Source: Mustela lutreola
Lineage: Eukaryota > Chordata > Mammalia > Carnivora > Mustelidae
Assembly: GCF_030435805.1 (NCBI RefSeq)
Contig: NC_081291.1
Span: 12,485,001 to 12,549,000 of the forward strand
Reading direction: 5' to 3'
Length of the DNA stretch: 64,000 nucleotides
Made by a program: the position numbers and the translations under genes. Below the pieces are notes generated by a model, which had not been told where the DNA came from, did no database searches, and worked only from the letters and a program-made list of their open reading frames with translations. Positions 31,803 to 42,479 of the stretch are shown here, piece after piece (positions within the stretch are counted from its first letter, which is position 1; every line of letters begins with the position of its first letter).

Positions 31803-32337
31803 CACATCCACTCCATTTTTTTTTTTAAATTTTTTATTTTTTATAAACATATATTTTTATCCCCAGGGGTACAGGTCTGTGAATCACCAGGTTTACACAC
31901 TTCACAGCACTCACCAAAGCACATACCCTCCCCAATGTCCATAATCCCACCCCCTTCTCCCAAACCCCCTCCCCCCGGCAACCCTCAGTTTGTTTTGTGA
32001 GATTAAGAGTCACTTATGGTTTGTCTCCCTCCCAATCCCATCTTGTTTCATTTATTCTTCTTCTACCCACTTAAGCCTCCATGTTGTATCACCACTTCCT
32101 CATATCAGGGAGATCATATGATAGTTGTCTTTTTTTTTTAAAGATTTTATTTATTTGACAGACAGAGATCACAAGTAGGCAGAGAAGCAGGCAGAGAGAG
32201 GGGGGGGGGAGCAGGCTCCCTGCCGAGCAGAGAGCCCGATGCAGGGCTCGATCCTAGAACCCTGGGATCATGACCCGAGCCGAAGGCAGAGGCTTTAACC
32301 CACTGAGCCACCCAGGTGCCCCACATCCACTCCATTT
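31803..32337 (-). mobile_element. Composite SINE-LINE-1 insertion within one target duplication
   Basis: The 16-bp sequence CACATCCACTCCATTT occurs at 31803-31818 and 32322-32337. Between the copies lie a reversed LINE-1 3' end with poly(T) (31819-32130) and, fused directly to its truncated 5' side, a reversed full-length CAN-SINE with its own tail (about 32131-32321). Read on the minus strand the order is SINE, A-tail, LINE-1 3' end, A-tail. No separate target duplication surrounds the SINE. This is the arrangement expected of a template switch from LINE-1 RNA to SINE RNA during one insertion event, as known for human U6-L1 chimeras. Confidence 0.85.
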
Positions 32338-32541
32338 GACAGATGGGAAACTCAGGGTTAAAATGTTTGGATGACTCATACAACATCATGCAACTTAGTA
32401 GGGCCAAGCTTCTGTTGTAGGTCTTTTGTGAATCCCAGTCCTGACCACCAAGCACTTCACACAGCATCTTCCTACAGTGGGTTTTGTGGGTTGCCTGTCC
32501 ATGGAGGACTAGTCTATCCTCAAACCAAACACTCCAGAACT

Positions 32542-32766
32542 CTGAGAGCCTTTTATTTATTTTTCTATTTTTTAGTTTTTTAAAGATAGAAATAGAGTGC
32601 AAATGGGGTAGGGGGAGGGAGAGAGAGGATCACATGCAGGCTCCAGGCTCAGCACGGAGTCCAATGTGGGGTTTGATCCCATGACCTGAGATCATGACCT
32701 GAGTGGAAACCAGGTCAGATGTTCAGCCAGCTGAGCCACCCAGGCGCCCATCCTGAGAGCCTTTTA
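32542..32766 (-). mobile_element. CAN-SINE with target duplication
   Basis: Reversed SINE of an older subtype flanked by the perfect 14-bp repeat CTGAGAGCCTTTTA (32542-32555 and 32753-32766). The 5' end reads CACCCAGGCGCCC. Confidence 0.92.
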
Positions 32767-34229
32767 AACCACACAGGTAGGAAATTATAACCCACCATGC
32801 ACTGGAGCAAGAATCTTTGGGAGACTGATGGGCTGTTTCTATAGATTCAGGACTACCTCATTATTTTAAAGTAAGTTTGGTTTTGCAGTGAATTCCTTTC
32901 ACACTGAGTTAAGATGCTCCACTTTCCCAGTAGCGTAGCCAACCTGGACGACCAAAATACAAAGTAGCCTCTTTCATTGTCTTCATTAAAGGCCAGTTGG
33001 CCTCTGATCCTGCTGGTATCTAAATGGAAAGAGAACCTGGAAGGCAGCTGGGTACCCACCGTGAGTCAGACCCCCAGTGTCTTTTGCTAACTCATTGGGA
33101 TCTCTTAGGCTATTAGCTTTCTGTGGTCAGGAAATCTGTCCATCTTGCTCACCATCACATAACACCAACATGATACTTGGAAGATATAATTCATTAATTA
33201 ATAAATATTTCTTGGGTGGACCAATGTATTCCCTATAATACTGAACAAACCAGAAGGCTGGCTTATAATATCTACTGTGAGAAACCTCATTGTCCTCCAA
33301 AGCAGTGGGAGACAGTGTTGGGGGGAGCTGTGTTTGAGGTCAGACTGACCAGGGTTTGAACTGGCTTCTTATCTTCCTACCAAATTAGATTGGCCTCTTA
33401 CAGATATATCCCATATCTGTGCAAAAAAAGTATATTCAGATCAGTGATATTATTAATTATAAAACATATTAGATATACTCATTAATGAAACATTGGTAAA
33501 CAAATGTTGGTTTATTTATACTTGGAACACAAAGTGGCCATTAAAACCATCTGATCCTTGAACTTCATCAGTGTTCTTCCTTCCTGGGGGGTCCTATCAG
33601 TATCAGGGCTTTATGTATACTCTGCACACAAGTGACCCCCAAATTCTTATCTTCATCTCTATCCAACTGCCTATGCAGTATCTCCACATGGTTATCTAGT
33701 AGGCATCTCAAACAATGTGTCCAAACCCTAACTCTTGGAAGTTCTCAGTTCTGTTATCATTCTCTCTTTCTCTATCTCTGTCTCTTTCTCTCTCACACAC
33801 ACACAATTCTTCCACAGTCTTTCTTATCTTAAAAAACATCAACTCAGTCTCAAATCCCCCAAAACATGCCTGTTCAAAAATCATAGAGCCCTTCTCTAAC
33901 CCTACCACAGAAATTAGAAACACCTCAGCCATATCCTATGTCTCTTTATCTGGTTATTTCCCGACATGTGATTATTACCACCTGGCATATATCTGCTTAT
34001 TGGATGTTGTCTGTCTCCACCTACCAGAATGTTTTTTGAGGTAGTCAGGGACTCTTGGTCCATTTTTCTATGTCTGCATAGTATATGCTAAGTTCTCAAA
34101 TATTTGTTGAATAAATCAGTTTAGAAGAATGATGGCAAATGAAGGTAACTGTGAGGTACAATTTTTGTCTATCCGAGCAGAAGGACAAAAAAATTTCAAC
34201 TTTATTAACACTGTTTCAGTAGGGTGGAG
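32767..34229. other. Intergenic stretch, mostly unassigned
   Basis: No gene recognised. A MIR-like phrase occurs near 33330 (GGTCAGACTGACCAGGGTTT) and a TC/AC-rich microsatellite lies at 33757-33806. Confidence 0.35.
33757..33806. repeat. Pyrimidine-rich and (CA)n simple repeat
   Basis: Runs of TCTCTTTCTC followed by CACACACACACAC. Confidence 0.8.
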
Positions 34230-34234
34230 AAACT

Positions 34235-34405
34235 GGCTCTCAGACTTTGCTGTTTGTGCTTGGGCAGCTCACTTCCCCTCTCAGCCTACCCTGGAGGAAT
34301 GCACAACACCTACCTTCTAAGACAGTTTTAAGACTGAAGTGAGACAATGCTTGTGAAGGGCTTAGCATGGTGTCTGGCACAAGGATATCCACAGTAGTTA
34401 GGATG
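34235..34405 (+). mobile_element. MIR relic
   Basis: GCTTGGGCAGCTCACTTCCC, ACACCTACCTTCTAAGACAG, AAGTGAGACAATGCTTGTGA and TTAGCATGGTGTCTGGCACA follow the MIR order. Confidence 0.7.
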
Positions 34406-34769
34406 ACTTTATAATTTCAAGTTTTGTTTGATGAGCTTGAGATCAGAGAGAGGTGTAAGTTGAGGCAATGATCAATTGGAGTCTTCAACTTTGATATATC
34501 CATCTTGGTTATCAGTGCTGCAGAAGGAGCTGACCTTCAGTGGAGAGGATTGGGGTCCAGGAGGGGGCACCATTGGGAGAAGTGCAGCTCCAACTAAGCT
34601 TTCCGACCTAACCCTCTTCTCCCAGAACCCTCTTCTCCTGGAATATCTTCCTCTCTATGGCTCCTAGCCTCTATGAGTGATCCCCATGACTCATCACTGT
34701 GGCAACAGCTAATGGCACTAGACATAGGTGAAACATAGCTCTCTTGAGAGATTAAAAAGATGCTCTGAA
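34406..34769. other. Unassigned intergenic sequence
   Basis: No feature recognised. Confidence 0.3.
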
Positions 34770-34980
34770 TTGCAGACATGATTGTGCAGTGGGTAAGGGA
34801 TCAAGCAAAGTGGCATTGGTTAAATTACATCCTATCTCTTGGCCTCAGTTTCCTGTCATTAAAATGAATTTAATAATAATGTAGTCATCCCTTAGGATAG
34901 TTCTGAGAATTAAATAGCATCATCTGTGTAGGGCGATTGACAATGACTGGCATGCAATTGCACTCAATTAATGCCAGCTT
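34770..34980 (+). mobile_element. MIR relic
   Basis: TTGGCCTCAGTTTCCTGTCA, TAATAATAATGTAGTCATCC, GAGAATTAAATAGCATC and TGACTGGCATGCAATTGCAC. Confidence 0.7.
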
Positions 34981-35175
34981 TTAAAGATTTGTTCTATAAT
35001 TATTTGCAGCCTTCTGTGTCTCAAATCCTGTGCTAGTTTGGGGAGTACAGAGGTGGGTACATTGCTCTTCCCTGTCTTTGAAGAGTTTCTAAGTGCTTGA
35101 TAGAATGACACACAGAGAAATACAGACCAAGGTATAGACCAAACACTAAAGGCCACCAAAAGGGACATGATTTTC

Positions 35176-35368
35176 ACCAGTGCTCCTCAGAGGACACTTG
35201 CAAGTTTCTGGAGAATTTTTGGTTATTACAGCTGAAGGAGGGTGAGATATTCTACAATATCTAGTGGGTGAAGGCCAGGGATGCTGTTCAAAATCCTACA
35301 AGAGCAAAACCTGCCACAAAGAATGAGCCATCTCCAAATGTCAATAGTGCCAATGATGACAAACCTTG
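35176..35368 (+). mobile_element. MER5A-type relic
   Basis: ATCTAGTGGGTGAAGGCCAG, GGATGCTGTTCAAAATCCTA, AAGAATGAGCCATCTCCAAA and TGTCAATAGTGCC match the MER5A body. Confidence 0.8.
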
Positions 35369-35860
35369 TTGTATTTATTCAACAGCTATTGAGCACCTAC
35401 TGTGTGCCAGGCACTTTTTAGATGTCACTAGGGATACAATGTTACACTGATCACACATGACCCCTGATTTCAGTGCTTGTACTTGTTAGAGAAAGATGTA
35501 GATATTAAACAAATAATCAACCTACTGAATATATATGGTAAACTATGATAAATGCTATGAGGAAAAAGAAAGAAGTTGCTGTGATAGGAGTTGCTTATAA
35601 TAGCGATGGTAACCTGGAATTGGGAAATCAGGAAAGGGTTTTCTGAGGAAGTGGCATTTAAGGTCATACTTAAGGATGTATAAGAGTAGGGGGAGGGTGT
35701 TTCAGGAAGAAGCAACAACTTGTGCAAAGTTCCTGAGATCCAAGCATGCTTGCTTTGTTACAGAACAGCTGAAGGTGTAGTGGGGCTGGAGAGCAGGGGA
35801 GGGCTGGGGAATAGAATTGGAGATGAAGCAGTGATCCAACCACACTAGGGTTTGTATTGT
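35369..35860 (+). mobile_element. Ancient interspersed repeat, family not named
   Basis: Starts with TATTGAGCACCTACTGTGTG and CCAGGCACTTTT, followed by a TTAAACAAATAATCAACC part and GCAACAACTTGTGCAAAG. This order is common in mammalian genomes, but I cannot name the family securely. Confidence 0.45.
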
Positions 35861-35869
35861 ATCTAAACA

Positions 35870-36245
35870 GAGATAAAACTATGGAGACAGTAACAAGATG
35901 AACAGCTGCCAGGGACTGGAGATTGGCAGGAGAAATAAACAGAAGGAGCATAGAGGGTTTTTTAGGGCAGTGAAAATACTCTACATAATACTGTAATGAT
36001 GGATATATGTCATTACTCACCTCCATAGAATGTACAAAACCAAGAGCAAACCCTAATGTAAACTACGGAATCTAGGTGATGATTATTGATACAGGTTCAT
36101 CAATGATAACTAAGATGATCTCTCTGGTGGGGAATTCTGGTAATGGGGGAGGCTATGCATGTGCTGGGCAGAGGGTATATGGAAAGTCTCTGTACCTTCC
36201 CCTCAACTTTGCTGTGAACCTTAAACCACTCTTAAAAAATAAAGT
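35870..36245 (+). mobile_element. Old LINE-1 (L1M) 3' UTR
   Basis: CAGCTGCCAGGGACTGGAGA, ACTGTAATGATGGATATATG, CCTAATGTAAACTACGGAAT and CCACTCTTAAAAAATAAAGT. It is very similar in layout to the relic at 16400-16780. Confidence 0.7.
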
Positions 36246-37740
36246 CTTAGCAAATAGATAAATACATAAATAAAGAGTATAAAAACAGACCAATGATTTT
36301 TTGGTTTTTCCCTTTAGAAAGTTCCCTCCGGCCTCTGGACAGAGATAGTCTGGTGGGGGTTGAGGGGGAGGAGGAGGAAAACACCTTTGAGGAAGGAGCT
36401 GGCAAGGGCAAGGGGATCAAGGTCAACATTGGAGAGGAACAGAACAGGTGAGGTAAAGGCAATAAATTGCATCTCTCAAGCTGGCCTTTGCCTCCAGGAA
36501 TTAGCATTGAAACACTCCAATTAGTACAGGGAGGGATGGGTCCTCTAAAGTCTGGAGATCTCCCCAACAACAGCCCTTCTCTGTGCTCCAGGACTTTTAA
36601 TCACCTCTCTGGGCTCTGGCTCTGCCTTGGGGATATGGAAGAATGTGGCACAAAGGGGACCATTAGCAAGGAATGGTAAAGAGCTAGGAATGGAGGGGGT
36701 GAGGGAACTTCAGAAAGTGGGAGCTGAGTAATGGAGAGGAGGTGGGACAGGGCCCCTGGGTGTGGGGATGGGGTCCTGGTCAACCCTAGTGAGCAGAGGG
36801 GTGGGGGCTGTCTCCACCCCTGTGATGTCAAGGATCATCCCCTAAGATCTTGTGTTTACAGTGACTTTCTGGTGTATGTTCCTATTCCTATTTTCTGTCA
36901 CCAGATAAGTTAATGATAGCTTCTATTTTTTGGTCCCTTTTAGGAAAAATAAATGCAAGGTTACTGGGGGGCAAGGAAGGGGAAGTCTAGCAGGGCAGGG
37001 ACTAGGGTCAGACAAGTGAGGCATTCACCTTGACCACCAAATTTAAGGGGCAACCAAAAAACTCAGTGATCAAGATAAATCATATTTAATGCAGTAGATT
37101 AAAAGTCAAAACTAATGCAAAAATTTATGATGAAAAGCACATCAACAACTTCAATAAGTGCTTTTGTAGCCCTGCCTCAAACATCGTCCTGACCCAGGAC
37201 TTGGAGTTTAGAATATGTCACTTATAGAAACAATATACATTCACTAAGTTCAGTTTCTTTGGTTGTTTTAAATTTTCAAAATGACTAATACTAAAAAAGC
37301 AAGGCACTAAACACATGGTTTATTTAAATTTCAGAATACATTGACATTGGTCATTCAAACTGGAGTACGTTGATTTTCTGATGACCACGGGAGCCACACC
37401 GACACTTCTTGAAGATAATCCAGAAGACATTTTTGCCATCAGCTCTTTCAAATTCACAGTCTCTTACCCCTTTCCCAGGTCAACCAGTATACTCCAAGTT
37501 GTCTCTGGATCTGTGACCAGACAAGCTCTGGCTATACCCCAAGACTTGTGTGGGCCAATTAAACATACCTCATACAGGACAGCTCTAAGAGGAGCAGCTC
37601 TTACCATCTGGGACTCTTTCTCATTTTGTAAGGGAGGCAAAGGATCTTGCCAAATATTGCTAATTAACTATCTCAAATCTCAATATAACCCAGGAATCTG
37701 GCTCCAAAAGGGGTCAGAGTTTTTTCTCCTTGTAGAAAAT
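36246..37740. other. Intergenic stretch, no gene recognised
   Basis: 36960-37200 resembles an ancient repeat (ATTTAAGGGGCAACCAAAAA) of unknown family. A 126-codon frame at 37381-37761 shows no recognised domain. The rest is unassigned. Confidence 0.35.
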
Positions 37741-37950
37741 TTATTTATGGAATTTAATTAATCAATTTATTAATTATTATGTTCAATTAACCAACATATA
37801 TAGCACATCATTAGTTTTTGATGTAGTGCTCCACGATTCATTAGTTGTGTATAACACCCAGTGGTCATCACCACAGGTGCCCTCCTTAATACCTATCACC
37901 CAGTTACCCCATTCCCCCTTTCTGTAACCCTCAGTTTGGTTTTCAGATTT
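37741..37950 (-). mobile_element. 5'-truncated LINE-1 3' UTR
   Basis: Reversed carnivore LINE-1 UTR of the older type: GCACATCATTAGTTTTTGAT, GTGTATAACACCCAGTGGTC, CCTCAGTTTGG. Confidence 0.8.
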
Positions 37951-38409
37951 TTTTCAGAGCAAATAATTTGGTGGTCAAACATGACAGTATTTTCTGTATT
38001 AATACGTCTATTAATGAATACTAAAACCAGAAATGCTACAGCCAGTTTTGTCAAGCTTATAATGTATCTCTCCCATCTCATCACACTGGGTGCTTCTTCC
38101 TAACCTCCCCACCCCCCAAGAACAGCATATCTTCAGTTCCGCCTCATTTCATCAGTGCTTCCTAAAATTAGTCCCTTCTTTCCAATCCAGGTCTTTGTCC
38201 CTTCTTGGAATGCACTGGCTTCCTCTCCTTGTAACCTCTGAGAAATCTATGTTTCTGATCCTCAGTACCAACTCAAAGAATTCTAGTTTTTCCATTTCAG
38301 GGGCAAGACCTTTAATGAATAGATTTGTTCTCTTTATATCTCTGTTTCCTCATCTTCAAAATGGAGCTAATAATATGATCTTCCTTGTGAAGTAAAGGAA
38401 CTATTATGT
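37951..38409. other. Intergenic stretch, mostly unassigned
   Basis: Near 38330-38400 there is a MIR-like phrase (TCTGTTTCCTCATCTTCAAA). No gene was recognised. Confidence 0.35.
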
Positions 38410-39290
38410 GTTAAATCATTTAAAATTGTACCTATCATTAGTCATCAGGGAAAATAAAATCAAATCACAATAAGGCACACACAATAAGACATAACCATAT
38501 GAATGTTTATGATCAAGAAGTTAGATATGTTAGTGTTGGCAAGGAAGTGGAGAAACTGGGACACTCAAACACTGCTGGTGGGGATGTAAAATGATGCAGC
38601 TACTTTGAAAAACAGTCTACAAGTTCTTCAAATGATTTAACATAGACTTACCATACAATCCCTCAATTCTACTCCTAGTTCATATGCCCCCGCAAATGAA
38701 AATGTATGTCCACGCAGAAGCTTGAACACGAATGTTTATTGCAGCATTGCTCATAGCCAAAAGTCAGAATAGCTCAAATATCTATCAACAAATGAATGCA
38801 TAAACGAATTGCAGTCTATCCAAACAATGGCATATCATTCAGCCATAAAAAAGAATGAGACTCTCATGGTTTTGGAGGGGAGGGGGAAGAGAGGTTGGGT
38901 GAGCCTGGTGGTGGGTATTACGGAGGGCACGTATTGCATGGAGCACTGGTCGTGGTGCATAAACAATGAATTCCAGAACACTGAAAAGAAATTTAAAAAA
39001 ATTTAAAAAAAGAAAAGGAATGAGACACTGATTCATGCTACCATGTGAGTAAACCTTGAAAACATGCTAAATGAAAGAAGCCAAACATAAAAAGATCAAT
39101 ATTGCATGACTCTGTTTATTGAAAAGTGTCCAGAACAAGCAAATCTATAAAGACAGTGGATTAGTAGCTGCTTAAGCCTGAAGGGAGGGGAGAAAAGAGG
39201 AATGACAGCTAAATGGTATAAGGTTTTATTTGGAGATGATGGAAATGTCTAAATTGACTGTGAGGATTACACATATTTCTTTTTTTACAT
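38410..39290 (+). mobile_element. Old LINE-1 3' part with a nested LINE-1
   Basis: Forward decayed ORF2 end and 3' UTR: AACACTGCTGGTGGGGATGT, GAATGTTTATTGCAGCATTG, GAAAGAAGCCAAACATAAAA and CAGTGGATTAGTAGCTGC. A short younger LINE-1 interrupts it. Confidence 0.72.
38860..39012 (+). mobile_element. Very short LINE-1 3' UTR nested in old LINE-1
   Basis: About 150 bp (GGTGAGCCTGGTGGTGGGTA, GCATGGAGCACTGGTC) with an A-rich tail. The flanks AAAAAGAATGAGAC and AAAAGGAATGAGAC are the likely target duplication with one difference. Confidence 0.85.
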
Positions 39291-39342
39291 TTTATTTTAT
39301 TTTTTCAGTGTTCCAAGATTAATTATTTATGTACCACACCTT
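39278..39342 (-). mobile_element. Minimal LINE-1 3' UTR scrap
   Basis: A roughly 60-bp reversed tail (TTTTCAGTGTTCCAAGATTA, then ATTTATGTACCACACC) interrupts the old LINE-1. It is one of the shortest copies in the window. Confidence 0.65.
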
Positions 39343-39479
39343 TATATCTTTAAGTGGGTGAATTATATGGTAATGTGAAGTACATCCCCATACAGCTGTT
39401 TTTTAAAAGACCACACTTAGATGATGATAAATGGCCCCCCAAATGGGAAAAAAATGGAAGCTGTTATCAGCATAACTAT

Positions 39480-39550
39480 TAATAAGGAAAGAAGGAAGAT
39501 AAGATGGAAGGAAGGAAGGAAAGAAAGAAAAGAAGAAAGGAAGGAAGCAA
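39480..39550. repeat. GGAA/GAAA simple repeat
   Basis: Purine-rich run with GGAAGGAAGGAAGG and AAAGAAAGAAAAG. Confidence 0.85.
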
Positions 39551-39599
39551 GCTCCTTTTGTTTTCAACTCAAATATCTGGCTTTATCTTTGAGCTAGAA

Positions 39600-39792
39600 G
39601 TTCTGTAGACCAGGGGTTTCCAAACTGTCATCAGCAGTCTCAGCACCTAAGAGCCTGTTAGAAATATAATTTCTAGAGCCCTTTTCCAGACCTGTTGAAT
39701 CAGACCCTTTGGAGTGAGGCCCAGCAGCCTTTGACCTAACCAGCCCTCCAGGTGACTGTGGCATGTCCCCAGTTTGGAGACCCATTGCTCCT
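39600..39792. mobile_element. hAT-Charlie non-autonomous DNA transposon relic (MER20/MER3 group)
   Basis: CCAGGGGTTTCCAAACTGTC, GAGCCTGTTAGAAATATAAT, TTGAATCAGACCCTTTGGAG, CCAGGTGACTGTGGCATGTC and TTTGGAGACCCATTGCT have the pattern of this transposon group, with near-complementary termini. Confidence 0.6.
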
Positions 39793-40440
39793 GAGGACTC
39801 CCTGGGCTGACCCCATACTGCATCCCTGCACCTTGCTGGCTTTTCAACACTGAGCAAGTCCTGAGCCTCACTGTGCCCATTTCCTCATTTCAAAACTAAG
39901 TGCAACCCCAAGGGCCTACCCAGCTTTGCCTGAGCACCTCCTTTGAAACAAGACCCAGCTTGTGGATGCTTCTCCCAATATACTGACTCCACAACACATG
40001 AAAGAGAAATGGATATCGAGGATTTCAAGGGAGTCAGGGAAGGGGGATTTACATCAGGCACTTGATGGCAACTGTAAAAACCTTATAAAATGCCCATTTA
40101 CATGCCTGTTCTTTCCTCAGACTTCTTTACCAGTCACTGGGCCCATCATTTCCTTTATATCCTGGTCAACTACCAGCAACTGGTTTTTTTCTCCTGTCTC
40201 AGTCCTTTCCCTCAGCCCAGTCCTCACTTCCTTAGTCCTCTCCCACATCTTTGCCCCATCTGTCCACACTTCTCTATCAAGGAGAAATTCAGATCACCCC
40301 CTTTCTTTCTGTACTTTACATCCCCAGACTGGTCATTTGGCTCAGCCAACAAGACAACACATAGGAGGAGATGTCTTTCCACCAAAAATTTGAAGAACTA
40401 AAAATGAACAATTGTTTTCTTCATCAAAAATGATTTCTGG
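39793..40440. other. Unassigned intergenic sequence
   Basis: No feature recognised. Open frames at 39962 and 40090 show no known domain. Confidence 0.3.
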
Positions 40441-40632
40441 GGCGCCTGGGTGGCTCAGTGGGTTAAAGCCTCTGCCTTCGGCTCAGGTCATGACCTCAGG
40501 GTCCTGGGATCAAGCCCCGCATCAGGCTCTCTGCTCAGCAGGGAGCCTGATTCCTCCCCTCCTCTCTCTACCTGCCTCTCTGCCTACTTGTGATTTCTAT
40601 CTGTCAAATAAATAAATAAAATCTTAAAAAAA
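40441..40632 (+). mobile_element. CAN-SINE, best-preserved copy
   Basis: Head GGGGCGCCTGGGTGGCTCAG with A-box and B-box-like tRNA sequences, GGGATCAAGCCCCGCATCAG, CTCTGCCTACTTGTGATTTC and AATAAATAAATAAAATCTTA. AAAATGATTTCT and AAAATTATTTCT flank it. Its form is the main basis for the mustelid call. Confidence 0.95.
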
Positions 40633-41025
40633 ATTATTTCTTTCCTTCAACATGATATTCAAAATGCGAGCAATGATGTGTCTGAAGCAGAGGACACAAT
40701 GCTTGGTACATAGCAGGTGCCCAATCACAGTTGATGTATTTGGGGCAGAGCAAGCACCCCTTATTCACACTTTTGTGATAGACCATGCACATAGGCTTCC
40801 CAACCCAGCAATGTGGGTGTGACCCCAGACACGCCCACCCCCAGCCACCCTCAGGCACAGGAACCAGGAGGAAGTTGATATACACAATCAATATTGGGGA
40901 GGTTGTGACCCCAGTGAATCCAGAAGGAATCCAGTCACTGAGACTGGGGGAAAGGAGAGAAAACAAACATCTAGAATTTAGAGTACTTGCCAAGAAGGCA
41001 GATGGGAGAATTCACATTCAAGAAT
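40633..41025. other. Unassigned intergenic sequence
   Basis: A MIR-like or L2-like phrase occurs near 40700 (TTGGTACATAGCAGGTGCCC). Otherwise nothing was recognised. Confidence 0.35.
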
Positions 41026-41032
41026 CATCACC

Positions 41033-41424
41033 AGGGACACTTGGGTGGCTCAGTTCGTTAAGCATCTGCTTTAGGCTCAGGTCATGATCTCAGGGTCCTA
41101 GGACTGATTCCCATCTCGGGCTCCCTGCTCAGTGGGGAGTCTGCTTCTTCCTCTGCCTCTGCCCCTTCCCCTGCTCATGCGTTTTCTCTCTCAAATAAGT
41201 AAGATCTTTTTTTTTAAGTTTAATTTTATTTTTTTTCAGTGTTCCAAGATTCATTGTTTATGCACCACACCCAGTGCTCCATACAATATGTGGCCTCCTT
41301 AATGCCCACCACCAGGCTCACCCATCTCTTACCCCCTCCCTTCCAAAACCCTTAGTTTGTTTCTCAGAGTCCACAGTCTCTCATGGTTTGTCTCCTGAAA
41401 GAAGATCTTAAAAAAAAAAAAAAA
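41033..41424 (+). mobile_element. CAN-SINE split by a LINE-1 in its tail
   Basis: The SINE body (41033-41213: CACTTGGGTGGCTCAGTTCG, GGGCTCCCTGCTCAGTGGGG, CTCTCTCAAATAAGTAAGAT) resumes as AAGATCTTAAAAAAAA at about 41401. AAGAATCATCA on both sides (41020 and 41424) is the SINE target duplication. Confidence 0.88.
41214..41400 (-). mobile_element. 5'-truncated LINE-1 3' UTR inside the SINE tail
   Basis: Reversed UTR (CACCACACCCAGTGCTCCAT, CCACCACCAGGCTCACCCAT). AAGATCTT flanks it on both sides and marks the target duplication within the SINE tail. Confidence 0.88.
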
Positions 41425-41519
41425 GAATCATCATCAGTGAAGCATAATCATTCCCATTTTATAGATGGAAGGCTGAGGTGCCTCTACCCAAAACATCTGC
41501 TGCCACAAAAGAAACAACT

Positions 41520-42479
41520 TCAGGAGCTCTGGGGATAGAGTCTGCTGAGGAAGGTCTTCTTCATGGCAGTCTTCAGCTCCTTGTTCCTGAGACTAAAGAT
41601 GATAGGACTGAGGAAGGGTGTGAGGACCGTGTAGGTGATGGCCATCAGAGTGTCCCCTTCCAGGGACTGGGGAGCCTTGGGCTTGAGGTAGATGACAGAA
41701 GCAAATCCATAGTGCACAACCACCACAGTGAGGTGGGACGCACAGGTGGAGAAGGCCTTGTGCCGGCCCTCTGCAGAGGGGATCTTCAAGATGGCAGCCA
41801 CGATGAAGGCATAAGAGAGGAGGATGAGGAGAAAACAGCCCAGCAGGGCAGTGATGCACAGCAGGCCCACGCCCTGGGCCACTATTGGTACATCAGTTCC
41901 ACAGGCCAGCTTCACCAGAGGCGGCACGTGGCAGAAGAAATGGTGAATCTCATTGGGTCCACAGAAGGTGAGGTGGAAAATGGCTGTGGTCACCACCATC
42001 CCCATGACAGAGCCACCAACCCAGGACCAGGCCACCAGGCAGGCGCAGCTATGGGGGCTCATGAGCACATTGTAGCGCAAGGGGTGGCAGATGGCCACGT
42101 AGCGGTCGTAGCCCATGACAGTGAGCAGGAAGGAGTGGGTGAAGCCGAATGTGAAGGAGAAGAACATCTGGCTGGCACAGGCTGCAAAGGCGATGGTGCA
42201 GTGGGAGGAGAGCAGGTCGGCCAGCAGGCGCGGGGTGATGGTCAAGGTGTAGAAGATCTCAGAGATGGACAGTGCACACAGGAAGAAGTACATAGGTGTG
42301 TGCAGGCTTCGCTCGCTCCAGACAGTGGCCATGATGAGCAGGTTCCCCAGCAGCGTGAACAGGTACATGAGCAGGAACAGCAGGAAGAAGACGGGCAGGA
42401 CGTGAGGTGGGAAGGTGGAGAAGCCCACGAGGATGAATTCAGACACGGAGCTGTGGTTTAGACCCAGAGTGGCAGCCAT
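41520..42479 (-). CDS. Olfactory receptor, OR10H subfamily
   Basis: Seven-transmembrane odorant receptor, 319 residues on the minus strand, convergent with the OR10H gene at 27906. Landmarks: N-terminal LGLNHSSVSEF with glycosylation site N-H-S; LLGNLLIMATVWSERSLHTPMY; MGYDRYVAICHPLRYN; the intact outer-loop motif HFFCHVPPLVKLACG; KIPSAEGRHKAFSTCASHL; TPFLSPIIFSLRN. The start at 42479 was chosen because a strong acceptor (CTCTCCCCACCCAG) ends two bases upstream and the ATG has G at -3 and +4. The 18 residues encoded further upstream, from 42533, would then be intronic. The N-terminus most resembles human OR10H2/OR10H5 (GLNH-S-SEF) from memory. No break is visible, so it is probably functional. 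Confidence 0.95.
   Translation of the reverse strand: MAATLGLNHSSVSEFILVGFSTFPPHVLPVFFLLFLLMYLFTLLGNLLIMATVWSERSLHTPMYFFLCALSISEIFYTLTITPRLLADLLSSHCTIAFAACASQMFFSFTFGFTHSFLLTVMGYDRYVAICHPLRYNVLMSPHSCACLVAWSWVGGSVMGMVVTTAIFHLTFCGPNEIHHFFCHVPPLVKLACGTDVPIVAQGVGLLCITALLGCFLLILLSYAFIVAAILKIPSAEGRHKAFSTCASHLTVVVVHYGFASVIYLKPKAPQSLEGDTLMAITYTVLTPFLSPIIFSLRNKELKTAMKKTFLSRLYPQSS

Noticed and set aside
37381-37761. 126-codon frame beginning MTTGATPTLLED
   Set aside because: The TGATPT phrase briefly recalled an aspartic protease DTGA motif, but the preceding Asp and the rest of the fold are missing. No family was recognised.
39480-39550. Regular short repeats that could suggest an array
   Set aside because: It is a plain GGAA/GAAA microsatellite with no spacers. 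No CRISPR-like array exists, nor would one be expected in this genome.
40441-40515. tRNA-like sequence with A-box and B-box-like parts
   Set aside because: It is the head of a CAN-SINE, not a functional tRNA gene. All similar sites in the window are SINE heads.
41478-42461. 327-codon plus-strand open frame
   Set aside because: It is the antisense shadow of the OR10H gene. Its Glu/Gly/His-rich text is what reversed OR codons give.
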